From Nannocystaceae bacterium (lineage in GTDB: Bacteria > Myxococcota_A > Polyangia > Nannocystales > Nannocystaceae): DNA of 37,040 nucleotides. Positions 8,089-18,076 of the stretch are shown here, piece by piece. Position numbers and translations under genes: made by a program. The notes beneath the pieces were generated by a model. The model saw nothing but the letters and a program-made list of their open reading frames with translations. It was not told the DNA's origin and did not search any database. Location: contig JAIBBS010000075.1 of the NCBI GenBank assembly GCA_019694555.1, positions 1 to 37,040 of the forward strand, written 5' to 3'. How positions within the stretch are numbered: the stretch's first letter is position 1; the number at the start of each line of letters is the position of its first letter.

Positions 8089-11000
8089 ATGCGCAAGTGG
8101 AGCCTGTCCGATCTCGCCCTGTCGCGACCCGTGACCGTGGGCATGGCCCTGGTCGCGTTGGTGCTGCTGGGCATCATCGGACTGTCGCGCATGCCGCTGT
8201 CGTTCCTGCCCAGCCAGCAGGCGGCGCGGGCATTCGTGCGCGTCGACATCGCGCGCACCAGCCCCGAGGTGCTCGAGCGCGAGCTCATCCGTCCGCTCGA
8301 GGAGGCGGTCGCGGGCCTGCGCGGCGTGGCGCGCATGCAGGTGGGCTCGGGCGGCTGGGGCGTGCGCATGAACCTCGAGTTCCAGCCCGGCGAGGACGCC
8401 GATGCGCGCAAGCTCGAGCTGCGCGACCGCATCGATCGCGTGCGCGGTGAGCTGCCGGAGTTCGTCACCAACATCGAGATCGGCAGCTACACCAGCGCCG
8501 ACGATCCGATCATGGAGGTGCGGCTGTCGTCGGGCACCGACCTGTCGCAGGACTACTACCTGATCGAAGAACGCATCGTGCGGCCGCTCGAACGGCTCGA
8601 CGGTGTCGCGCGCGTGGCCCTCGACGGCGTGTCGCCGCACGAGCTCGAGGTCGCGGTCGATCTGCGTGCGGTCGACCGCGCGGGCGTGTCGCTGGCGGAG
8701 CTGGGCGCCGCGGTCCGCGACGCGCGGCAGGGCCACAGCATGGGCGTGCTGCGGCAGTCGCAGCGCGACGCCGGCGTGCGCAGCCCGTCCGAGCTGGCCG
8801 AGCCCGGACGCTTCGCCGCGCTGCCGCTGCGACGCGGTGCGGATGCGGCCGCCGCGGTCGCGGCCCAGGACGCCGCCGCGACCGTCCCGGCCGAGGCCGC
8901 ACCGGCCGAGCCCGCCACGGCGCCGGCGGTGGGGACCGCGGGCGTGATCGAGACCGCGGGCGAGACCGAGGCACGCTTCGCCCAGCTCGGCGAGGTCGCG
9001 CGCGTGCGCGTGCACCCCGAGGAGAACCGCAACGGCAAGCGCCTCAACGGTCGCAAGGCCGTGAACCTCGAGATCTTCGCGGCCGCCGGCGCGAGCGTCG
9101 TCGACGTCACGCAGTCGGTGCGGACCACCATCGCGCAGCTGCAGGCCGACCCCGCGCTCGACGGCATCGAGGTGCTGGTCGTGCGCGATCAGGGCCAGAT
9201 CATCCTCAAGACCCTCACCGACCTGCGCGACAGCGGCATCTACGGCAGCGTGCTCGCGATCGCGGTGCTGTTCCTGTTCCTGCACCGGCTGCGGACCACG
9301 CTGGCGGCGGCGGTGAGCGTGCCGCTGTCGGTGCTCGCGGCCGGCGCGGTGCTGTTCCTGCGCGGCGAGGAACTCAACTGCATCGTGTTGCTGGGCCTGG
9401 TGCTGGGCGTCGGCATGCTGATCGACAACGCGGTCGTGATCGTGGAGGCCATCTCTGCGCACGCGCGCCGCGGCAAGTCGGCGATGGATGCCGCGCGCGA
9501 CGGCGCGCGCGAGGTCGGCTTCGCGACCATGGCCTCGACGTTGTCGACCGTGATCGTGTTCGTGCCGCTGGTCGTCAACGACCCGACCGACGAGATGAGT
9601 ACGTACCTGCGGCCGCTGGGCGTGACGCTGGCGATCGGCCTGATCGCGAGCCTGTTCGTGTCGCAGACCTCGGTGCCGCTGCTGCTGGGCCGGCTGGTGA
9701 AGCCGGCCACGACGCAGACGCGTCACCCCGTGCTCGACGCGGTCGCGGCTGCCTATGCCTGGATCATCGCGCGGACGCTGCGGTGGCCGCGGTTGACGCT
9801 GCTGCTGGGTGTGGCGCTGGCCGCCAGCGCGGTGTGGCCGTCGACGCGGCTGGAGGTCAAGCTCGGGCGCGCCGACATCAAGCCCGACCACCTGCCCATC
9901 CGCCTCGAGTTCACCGGCAGCCGCAACTTCGCCGCCATCGAGCACCACGTGATCGTGCTCGAGGAGTCGTTGCTGGCGCTGGCGGACGAGCTCGACATCG
10001 AGTCGGTGTCGTGTTCGTACGGCGACCATCGCAGCGCCTGTCGCGTCTATCCCCGCGTCGCGTTCCAGAGCGAGCACGAGCTCGCGGCGTTCGAGACGCG
10101 CGTGCGGCAGACGCTGCCGGAGCAGGTCGGCGTCCGCTACCGCATCAACGAGTCGGAGTTCAACTGGCGCGAGAACACCGACCGCAACATCGTCGAGTTC
10201 GCCATCAAGGGCGACAACATGGCCACGCTGATGGAGCTGGCGCAGCAGGTCGCGCAGCACCTCGAGCGCAACCTCGCCAAGGGTGACGCGAACGCGCCCG
10301 AGGCCGGCGGCTACGACGTCATCACGACGCCGTACACCGACGGCGCCCGCGAGCTGCACGTGGTGCTCGACGGCGATCACCTGCAGGCGCTGGGGCTGTC
10401 GTCGGACGAGGTCGCCAACCGCGTGTCGCTGGCGTTCCAGGGCATGCCGCTGGGGCGGGTCCGCGGCGAGCGCGGCGAGCTGCGGCTGCGCATGTCGGCG
10501 GCGGGCGAGGGCGAGAAGGGCCCCAGCATCGACGACGTCCGCAACCTGCGGTTGCCGCTGCCGCGCGGCGGCGAGATCCCGCTGGGTGCGGTCGCGCAGC
10601 TCGAGCTCGAGCGGCGCCCGTGGTGGATCCAGCGCGTCGATCGCCAGACCGAGGTCCGCATCCAGGTGCGGTTCTTCGAGCCCGATCCCAAGGCCAACTT
10701 CGGCCTGGTCTCCGAGGCGATGTCGAGCTTCGTGTTCCCGCCGGGCTACGCGTGGGGCCGCGGCACGCAGTGGTGGCGCCAGCCCGAGGCCAAGACCGAC
10801 ATGCTGGTCAACCTGGGACTGTGCCTGCTGCTGGTCTACGCCGTGATGGCGTCGCTGTTCGAGAGCTACCTGCAGCCCGCGGGCATCCTGCTGACCTGCC
10901 TGCTGGGTTCGTTCGGCGCGCCGTGGGCGCTGTGGTTCACGCAGACCACCGTCGATGCCACCGCGATCGTCGGCGCGTTCATCCTCATCGGTGTGGTGGT

Positions 11001-11331
11001 GAACAACGGCATCATGCTGGTCGACCGCGCGATCCAGCTGCGCGCGACCGGCATGCCGCGCGACCGCGCGCTGCAGGAGGCCGGTCGCGATCGCCTGCGC
11101 CCGATCCTCATGACGGTCACGACCACCATCTTGGGGCTCGTGCCGATGCTCATCCACCACCCCACGCTCGCGGGGGTCTACTACCACGCGATCGCGATCG
11201 TGGTCGCGGGCGGCCTGCTCACCAGCACGCTCATCACGCTGGTGTTCCTGCCCGCTGCGTACGTCGCGATCGAAGAGAGCGCGCTCGCCGTGCGTCGCGG
11301 CTGGCGGCGGGGTCGGGGGCGCTCGCGATGA
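8089..11331 (+). CDS. RND superfamily efflux transporter (AcrB/MexB-like)
   Basis: 1080 residues, close to normal RND length. It has the expected two-half layout: TM1 (about 17-35), a periplasmic porter loop (36-380), TM2-6 (about 384-535), TM7 (about 567-585), a second porter loop, then TM8-12 (about 905-1065). Conserved family sequence includes GMLIDNAVVIVEA in TM4, with Asp446 at the proton-relay position, and in the second half VVVNNGIMLVDR and RLRPILMTVTTTILGLVPM. Role: proton-driven export from the inner membrane. No membrane-fusion or outer-membrane partner gene is next to it. An Ala/Pro/Glu-rich stretch (about 245-293) inside the first porter loop looks like an insertion. The gene overlaps the S4-domain gene by ATGA. 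Substrate is unknown. Confidence 0.92.
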   Translation: MRKWSLSDLALSRPVTVGMALVALVLLGIIGLSRMPLSFLPSQQAARAFVRVDIARTSPEVLERELIRPLEEAVAGLRGVARMQVGSGGWGVRMNLEFQPGEDADARKLELRDRIDRVRGELPEFVTNIEIGSYTSADDPIMEVRLSSGTDLSQDYYLIEERIVRPLERLDGVARVALDGVSPHELEVAVDLRAVDRAGVSLAELGAAVRDARQGHSMGVLRQSQRDAGVRSPSELAEPGRFAALPLRRGADAAAAVAAQDAAATVPAEAAPAEPATAPAVGTAGVIETAGETEARFAQLGEVARVRVHPEENRNGKRLNGRKAVNLEIFAAAGASVVDVTQSVRTTIAQLQADPALDGIEVLVVRDQGQIILKTLTDLRDSGIYGSVLAIAVLFLFLHRLRTTLAAAVSVPLSVLAAGAVLFLRGEELNCIVLLGLVLGVGMLIDNAVVIVEAISAHARRGKSAMDAARDGAREVGFATMASTLSTVIVFVPLVVNDPTDEMSTYLRPLGVTLAIGLIASLFVSQTSVPLLLGRLVKPATTQTRHPVLDAVAAAYAWIIARTLRWPRLTLLLGVALAASAVWPSTRLEVKLGRADIKPDHLPIRLEFTGSRNFAAIEHHVIVLEESLLALADELDIESVSCSYGDHRSACRVYPRVAFQSEHELAAFETRVRQTLPEQVGVRYRINESEFNWRENTDRNIVEFAIKGDNMATLMELAQQVAQHLERNLAKGDANAPEAGGYDVITTPYTDGARELHVVLDGDHLQALGLSSDEVANRVSLAFQGMPLGRVRGERGELRLRMSAAGEGEKGPSIDDVRNLRLPLPRGGEIPLGAVAQLELERRPWWIQRVDRQTEVRIQVRFFEPDPKANFGLVSEAMSSFVFPPGYAWGRGTQWWRQPEAKTDMLVNLGLCLLLVYAVMASLFESYLQPAGILLTCLLGSFGAPWALWFTQTTVDATAIVGAFILIGVVVNNGIMLVDRAIQLRATGMPRDRALQEAGRDRLRPILMTVTTTILGLVPMLIHHPTLAGVYYHAIAIVVAGGLLTSTLITLVFLPAAYVAIEESALAVRRGWRRGRGRSR

Positions 11332-11705
11332 CCGGGCCGGCCGCCGCGATGACCGAGGTGCGGCTCGACAAGTGGCTGTGGGCCGCGCGCTGCTTCAAGA
11401 CCCGCAGCATCGCGGCGGACGCGTGCGATGCCGGGCACGTCAAGCTCAACGGACAGTCGGCCAAGCCGGCCAAGAGCGTACGTGTCGGCGATCGCGTCGA
11501 GGCGCGCACCGAGGGCGGGCTGCGCGTGTTCGAGGTCGTCGCGCTGGCGGAGCGCCGCGGTCCTGCGGAGCAAGCGCGCACGTTGTATGTGGATCACTCG
11601 CCTCCACCGCCCCCGCGCGAGGCCCCGGTGGTCACGCGCGAGCGCGGCGCGGGTCGCCCCAGCAAGCGAGAGCACAGACTGATCGAGAAGCTGCGCGGAC
11701 GTTGA
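11328..11705 (+). CDS. hslR: S4 RNA-binding domain protein, HslR/Hsp15-like
   Basis: 125 residues from the ATG at 11328, which overlaps the RND stop (ATGA) and suggests translational coupling. An ATG at 11349 (118 residues) is also possible, and neither has a strong Shine-Dalgarno sequence. The S4 fold begins RLDKWLWAARCFKTRS and continues CDAGHVKLNGQSAKPAKSV and VGDRVE, matching the alpha-L RNA-binding motif of Hsp15. A basic C-terminal tail (RGAGRPSKREHRLIEKLRGR) is also typical. In E. coli, Hsp15 rescues stalled 50S subunits carrying peptidyl-tRNA after heat shock. The link to the RND pump is probably positional only. The family call is strong; the exact orthology is less certain. Confidence 0.9.
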   Translation: MTGPAAAMTEVRLDKWLWAARCFKTRSIAADACDAGHVKLNGQSAKPAKSVRVGDRVEARTEGGLRVFEVVALAERRGPAEQARTLYVDHSPPPPPREAPVVTRERGAGRPSKREHRLIEKLRGR

Positions 11706-11720
11706 GCCCGCGAGGCGGGC
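11706..11720 (+). terminator. short GC hairpin after hslR stop
   Basis: GCCCGC-GAG-GCGGGC forms a 6 bp stem with a three-base loop directly after the TGA. There is no T-run, so terminator function is tentative. Confidence 0.35.
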
Positions 11721-11758
11721 GCGCGGCGCGGACGCGGCCGCGCGGGCATGTGGCCGAA

Positions 11759-11778
11759 AGCTGCGACATGTCGCGGCT
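11759..11778. promoter_or_regulatory. 20 bp near-perfect palindrome upstream of kinase gene
   Basis: AGCTGCGACATGTCGCGGCT contains the exact 12 bp palindrome GCGACATGTCGC (11763-11774), and only one pair in the 20 bp fails to match. It lies 61 bp upstream of the kinase ATG at 11840. It is a candidate dimeric-regulator site. Confidence 0.4.
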
Positions 11779-11839
11779 AGGCAAGCTCGCGCGACGCTGG
11801 CAGGCTTGATCGACGCGTGCCCTTCGCACGCTCTTGCGC

Positions 11840-14140
<2,301 letters not shown>

Positions 14141-14147
14141 TCACGAC

Positions 14148-14174
14148 ATCGCTGTCGCGCCCGACGACAGCGAT
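14148..14174 (+). terminator. perfect 10 bp stem-loop after kinase stop (possible operator)
   Basis: ATCGCTGTCG (14148-14157) and CGACAGCGAT (14165-14174) are exact reverse complements with a seven-base loop, starting seven bases after the kinase TGA. No T-run follows, so a factor-assisted terminator is possible. Its core, CTGTCG-N7-CGACAG, recurs at 14242-14261, which favours a protein-binding site instead. Confidence 0.45.
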
Positions 14175-14241
14175 GCCCGCAGACGCGACGCGATTGCGCG
14201 GCGCGAGCTCGCTGCGACTGCGCGCACTGTGGCGACGGTCA

Positions 14242-14261
14242 CTGTCGCATCCACACGACAG
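14242..14261. promoter_or_regulatory. CTGTCG-N8-CGACAG inverted repeat upstream of lipoprotein cluster
   Basis: Same half-sites as the stem-loop at 14148-14174 with one extra base of spacing. It ends 17 bp before the ATG at 14279 and just upstream of a TATGCT hexamer (14266-14271), the right place for an operator acting on the three-gene cluster. Confidence 0.4.
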
Positions 14262-14278
14262 CACGCTATGCTGGGTCC

Positions 14279-15220
14279 ATGCTTTGTGTTGCACATCGGT
14301 TCGAACGGCGCGCGCCGGACCACGCGCGACGACGTGCCGCAGGATGGATGTTGGGCGCCGCGACGCTGCTCGTCGTCGGCTGCGGTGACTCTGCGACCAG
14401 CGCGGCGGTGGTCGGCGAGCTCGGCAACGGCACCTTCGAGTACCACTGCGTCGACGTCAACGACCCGGTCTGCGCGGGCTCGTTGGTGGCCAACGACTTC
14501 CCCGACTGCCTCATGGTCGGTGGGCGCTTCGAGGTCGGCTACACCCTGCGCGACACCGACGAGATCGACGACTGGGACTACGAGTTCCTCTACGTGCGCT
14601 CGGCGAGCGAGAACTTCATCGCCGGCAACGATGTCTTCGTCGCGATGCGCACCGGCAACGCGGCGTTGCTCGCGTTCGCCGACGAGACCGTGGTCGACAT
14701 CTTGCACATCGATCTCATCGCACCGACCTCGATGCGGCTCGAGATCGTCGGGGATCCCACGGCCCCGGTCGGCACGATCCAGATCGAAGAGGGTTGGACC
14801 GTCGAGCTGCGCGGCTTCGCGAGCGGTAGCTCGCCGACCTGCGACCAACCCGGTGGCTCGATCCCGCTGGTCGCCGAGAGCAGCGATGCCGCGGTCGTCA
14901 GCACCAGCGTGGTCGGCACCGCGGTCCTGCACGGCGAGGCGCTCGGCACCGCGACGGTCACCATCCACATGGGCGCGCTGTCGCAGAACGTGAACGTGGA
15001 GGTGGTTCCGGCGTCGTCGTCGGGCACCGACACCGACGGCACCGGCACCGCGGGCAGCTCCACCACCGCCGCGGACTCCGGCAGCGATGGCAGCAGCGGC
15101 AGCGACGGCAGCGGCAGCAGCAGCGGTGGCAGCGGCAGCGATGGTGGCAGCAGCAGCGGCGGTGGCGGCACCAGCGGCGGTTCGGGCAGCACCGGCGGCA
15201 GCAGCACGGGGGGGATCTGA
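14279..15220 (+). CDS. lipoprotein with Ig-like (BIG2-type) domain and Ser/Gly-rich tail
   Basis: 313 residues from the ATG at 14279. This start keeps the Arg-rich n-region before the hydrophobic core and lipobox LVVGC (Cys35). An ATG at 14348 (codon 24) would leave a signal with no positive charge but has an AGG nearby, so the start is not certain. Residues about 40-165 form a beta-rich domain (DIDDWDYEFLYV-like strands, only two or three Cys). Residues about 180-240 match the BIG2 pattern: an SSDAAVVSTS strand, then LHGEALGTATVTIHMG, then NVNVEVV. The last 75 residues are Ser/Gly/Asp/Thr low-complexity sequence, so the flexible part sits at the C-terminus rather than beside the lipid anchor as in the other lipoproteins here. 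First of three tightly linked genes; the next starts two bases after its stop. Function unknown, probably surface-located. Confidence 0.8.
   Translation: MLCVAHRFERRAPDHARRRAAGWMLGAATLLVVGCGDSATSAAVVGELGNGTFEYHCVDVNDPVCAGSLVANDFPDCLMVGGRFEVGYTLRDTDEIDDWDYEFLYVRSASENFIAGNDVFVAMRTGNAALLAFADETVVDILHIDLIAPTSMRLEIVGDPTAPVGTIQIEEGWTVELRGFASGSSPTCDQPGGSIPLVAESSDAAVVSTSVVGTAVLHGEALGTATVTIHMGALSQNVNVEVVPASSSGTDTDGTGTAGSSTTAADSGSDGSSGSDGSGSSSGGSGSDGGSSSGGGGTSGGSGSTGGSSTGGI
15070..15215. repeat. GGCAGC/GGTGGC-type low-complexity tract
   Basis: Imperfect tandem GGCAGC, GATGGC and GGTGGC units encode the Ser/Gly/Asp tail of the lipoprotein at 14279-15220. All changes in unit number would stay in frame. 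Confidence 0.75.
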
Positions 15221-15222
15221 CG

Positions 15223-15609
15223 ATGCGATCGTGGACGATGCTCCCGCTGTTGGTCGCCGCGCTCGCGGCGACCGCCTGTCAACCGCACTACGCCGGGCTC
15301 GAGCTGCGCTACGTCGTCGGCGAGGGCGAGCTCGAGGGGCGACACCTCGAGGTCACCGAGGGCCAGGCCGTCGTCGTGCAGGTCCGGCCTTTGTCCGACA
15401 ACCCCTACGAGGACTACGAGAGCTTCGATCTCGTCGAGCTCGAGTCGTACCAGGAGTCGATCCTCAAGGTCTCGCCCTCGACCAAGGCCGACGAGTTCGT
15501 GCTCATCGGTGCGCAGGTCGGCAAGACCAACCTGCGCGTGTCGGTCAACGGTCGCGAGGAGGACACGCTCGAGGCCCAGGTGCTCGAGCAGCCGGAGGTG
15601 GGCCCGTGA
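15223..15609 (+). CDS. small lipoprotein with Ig-like fold pattern
   Basis: 128 residues. Lipoprotein signal MRSWTMLPLLVAALAATAC (Cys19), followed directly by a folded domain without the long linker seen in neighbouring lipoproteins. The strands VTEGQAVVVQVRPL, ILKVSPSTKADEFVLIGAQV and GKTNLRVSVNGRE resemble a single bacterial Ig-like (BIG2-type) module, as in the gene just upstream. The start is two bases after the upstream stop, and the next gene overlaps its stop, so the three are translated as one unit. Possibly a partner of the upstream lipoprotein and the downstream membrane protein in an envelope complex; this is inferred from gene order. Confidence 0.85.
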   Translation: MRSWTMLPLLVAALAATACQPHYAGLELRYVVGEGELEGRHLEVTEGQAVVVQVRPLSDNPYEDYESFDLVELESYQESILKVSPSTKADEFVLIGAQVGKTNLRVSVNGREEDTLEAQVLEQPEVGP

Positions 15610-16265
15610 CGATCGCGACGACATGGCTCACCGCGCTCGCGCTGGCGATGCAACCCGCCGCGGCCGCACCGACGGTTGCACCCGCACCGACCGCCGCGGC
15701 TGCACCGCCCGCCGCGGCCGCACCGCCCGTCGCGGCTGCACCGACGGCCGCGCCTGCGCCGACGGCCGAGGTCGCGCCGACGGCAGCCGCGCCAGCGAGC
15801 GAACCGACGCCGCCCGCGGCGGGCTGGGAGCAGGTCACGCCCGCACCGGCCGCCGTGCCGCCGCCGCAGGTCGATCCCTCGCAGGTGCCCCCGCCACCGC
15901 CGCCGCGTCCCGCTCGGACCCCGCGCGAGAATGCCGGCACGGGTCTGATGGCCGGTGGTGGCATCGCGATGGGCCTGGGCGCGACCTCTATCGTGCTCAT
16001 CGCGGGTCCGGCCGCGCTCGCCAAGCGCGTGGCCAAGGGGCGCGCCGACGACGACAGCAGCCTCGGCGGTTCGGTGCGCGCCGCTCGCTATCGTCGCGCG
16101 CGCAATGCCGACGACACCATGGAAGCCGCCTTTTGGACCGGCGTCGGCCTCATCGGCGTGGGCGTGGTGATGTTGGCCGTCGGCGCGGGGCTGCGGGCCT
16201 CCGGACGCAACCGCGCTGCGGCACGGCTGGCACCGTCGGCCGGCGGCATGGCCGTGCGCTTCTGA
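15606..16265 (+). CDS. Ala/Pro-rich envelope protein with two membrane segments
   Basis: 219 residues from a GTG at 15606 that overlaps the preceding stop (GTGA). The protein then opens with a signal peptide (TIATTWLTALALAMQPAAA), and no other start gives one. Residues about 20-105 are an Ala/Pro/Thr-rich spacer of PTAAPA-type units ending in a polyproline stretch. Two hydrophobic helices follow (about 112-138 and 175-197), separated by a basic loop (KRVAKGRADDD and RYRRARNADD). Proteins of this build, with a signal peptide, Pro/Ala spacer and C-terminal paired helices, are common but uncharacterised in Myxococcota. Role unknown. Its position makes it a likely membrane partner of the two Ig-like lipoproteins. 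Confidence 0.8.
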   Translation: MTIATTWLTALALAMQPAAAAPTVAPAPTAAAAPPAAAAPPVAAAPTAAPAPTAEVAPTAAAPASEPTPPAAGWEQVTPAPAAVPPPQVDPSQVPPPPPPRPARTPRENAGTGLMAGGGIAMGLGATSIVLIAGPAALAKRVAKGRADDDSSLGGSVRAARYRRARNADDTMEAAFWTGVGLIGVGVVMLAVGAGLRASGRNRAAARLAPSAGGMAVRF

Positions 16266-16473
16266 CCGGCGCCGGGGCGCGGGATCGCGGCGCCACGCGG
16301 CGCGGACTGGATCAGTCGCCGCAACCCCGCCGACGGTTCGGTCGCCCGCCGCGCTTTGTGCGGCCCCGCATGCCGGGGTCGTCGTGCTCCCGCGGCACCT
16401 GAAGTCGCCGCGCGAGCACGGCGTCGATGGCCACCGAGCGCGAACGAATCGCGCCGGTGCTCGGAGGCTGACG

Positions 16474-18072
16474 ATGTCGTGGGGTTCGATTCGGCGCGCG
16501 TGCGTGCGCGCCATGCTGGTGAATCTGGTGTTGTGTGCCTGCGGACGCGACCGCGATCACGGCGACGATGGAGCGTCGACCGGGAGCTCGGACAGCAGCG
16601 GTGGTTCGGACAGCAGTGGTGGCGTGGAGTCGAGCTGCATCGATGTGGAGTTGGGTGAGATCGTCGGGGCTGCGCTCGTGCGCGGCACCACGACCGCCGC
16701 GGGACGCGACATCGCGGTGGCCTGCGGCGACGGCGAGGACGTGGTCTATGGATGGACCGCGCCCCATGCCGGGCGCTGGGTCGCGGACCTGGCGGGCTCG
16801 AGCTACGACACCGCGCTGGCGGTGCTCGACGCCGACTGCGGCGGGCTCGAACGCGCGTGCAACGACGACACCTCGGGCAGCAAGCAATCGCGCGCGGTGT
16901 TCGACGCGACCGCGGGCCAGCAGTTCGCCATCGTCGTGACCGGCAACCACGGCGCGAGCGGGGCCTACGTGCTGGGCATCGACGAGTTCATCGTCGACCC
17001 GCAGGCGTGCGTCGACGTCGAGCTCGCGAGCAAGCTGGGCCCCGGCGTCGCGCTGGGCACCACCGCCGATCGCGGCGATGACATCGAGCCCTCGTGCGCG
17101 CCCTCGGGCAACGACGTGGTCCACGAGTGGGTCGCGCCCCACGACGGCAGCTTCGCGTTCTCGGTGCCCGAGGGCAACGTCGCGATCGCGTTGCTCGACG
17201 GCAGCTGCGACGGCGACGAACTCGACTGCGCGGCGCCGCTCGACGCCGGCGTCGGCGCGACCGCGACGCTGACCGAGGGTCAGACCGTGCTGGTGGTGGT
17301 CGACAGCGGCGCGACCGCGGCGAGCTACACCCTCGACATCCGCGAGCAGTCCACCGGCTGCGTCGACGGAGAGCTCGGCTCGGCCGTGGGCGTGGGCGTC
17401 GCGGTCGGCACCACCGTCGGCGCCGGTGACGACGTGCCCGCGCAGGTCTGCGGCGGTGGCGGCGAGGACGTGGTCTATCGCTGGACCGCGCCGTCGAACG
17501 GCAGCTTCACCTTCGATCTGGCGGGCTCGGACTTCGACACGGTCTTGACGCTGCAGCAAGGTGACTGTGGCGGCGTGATGCTGGGTTGCAACGACGACGG
17601 CATCGGCAGCGCCTCGACCGTGACCGTCGATCTGCTCGCGGGCCAGGCGGTCGCGATCGTGATCGACAGCTACTCGAGCTACGGTGGCTCGTACATGCTC
17701 AACATCAACGGCGGTGGTGGCACCAGCAGCTGCATCGACGTCGAGCTCGGCACCAGCGGCGGACCCCTGGTCGGCACCACCGCGGGCGCGAGCGACGAGC
17801 TGTGGCCCGGTTGCGCCGGGGCCTCGAGCGGTGACGTCGAGATCGAGTGGACCGCACCGTACACCGGCAGCTTCGAGGCCACGCTGAGCGCGTCGCCGGG
17901 CACGGTGCTGGCGATCTACAGCAGCTGTGCGGGCGGCGAGCTCGGTTGCGCCGGCGACGTGCTCGGTGCCGGCGTGGCCCAGCTGCCGTTCTCCGCGCTC
18001 GCGGGCGAGACGCGGCTGTTCGTGGTCGACGGCAACGGCACCGAGGGGCCGTTCGAGCTCGTCATCCAGTAG
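16474..18072 (+). CDS. lipoprotein with four tandem beta-sandwich (PPC-like) domains
   Basis: 532 residues. The ATG at 16474 is preceded by GGAGG and gives a signal ending LCAC (Cys23); a GTG at 16384 lacks both. After a Ser/Gly/Asp linker (28-52) come four copies of a 110-118-residue module, at about 55-170, 179-290, 296-412 and 420-532. Each starts with C-(I/V)-D-x-E-L-G, then GTT, then an acidic turn, (V/I)-x-(Y/H/I)-x-W-(T/V)-AP, a DT-x-L/VAI-x-L strand, a Cys pair, and ends GQ/GE-x-x-x-(I/V)-V-V. This matches the pre-peptidase C-terminal type domain seen beside secreted proteases, here without any protease. Likely a surface adhesin or binding protein. It is convergent with the gene at 18077. 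Confidence 0.88.
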   Translation: MSWGSIRRACVRAMLVNLVLCACGRDRDHGDDGASTGSSDSSGGSDSSGGVESSCIDVELGEIVGAALVRGTTTAAGRDIAVACGDGEDVVYGWTAPHAGRWVADLAGSSYDTALAVLDADCGGLERACNDDTSGSKQSRAVFDATAGQQFAIVVTGNHGASGAYVLGIDEFIVDPQACVDVELASKLGPGVALGTTADRGDDIEPSCAPSGNDVVHEWVAPHDGSFAFSVPEGNVAIALLDGSCDGDELDCAAPLDAGVGATATLTEGQTVLVVVDSGATAASYTLDIREQSTGCVDGELGSAVGVGVAVGTTVGAGDDVPAQVCGGGGEDVVYRWTAPSNGSFTFDLAGSDFDTVLTLQQGDCGGVMLGCNDDGIGSASTVTVDLLAGQAVAIVIDSYSSYGGSYMLNINGGGGTSSCIDVELGTSGGPLVGTTAGASDELWPGCAGASSGDVEIEWTAPYTGSFEATLSASPGTVLAIYSSCAGGELGCAGDVLGAGVAQLPFSALAGETRLFVVDGNGTEGPFELVIQ

Positions 18073-18076
18073 CGCA

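Noticed and set aside
7966..11187. 1073-codon open frame antisense to the RND pump
   Set aside because: It mirrors the pump gene codon for codon, is rich in Arg, His, Gln and Ala with no domain, and the pump has convincing motifs throughout. Long antisense frames are expected in this GC-rich DNA.
16266..16473. Possible small gene or RNA in the 208 bp gap
   Set aside because: No start with ribosome-binding site and no convincing structure beyond repeated GGCGCC; nothing can be supported.
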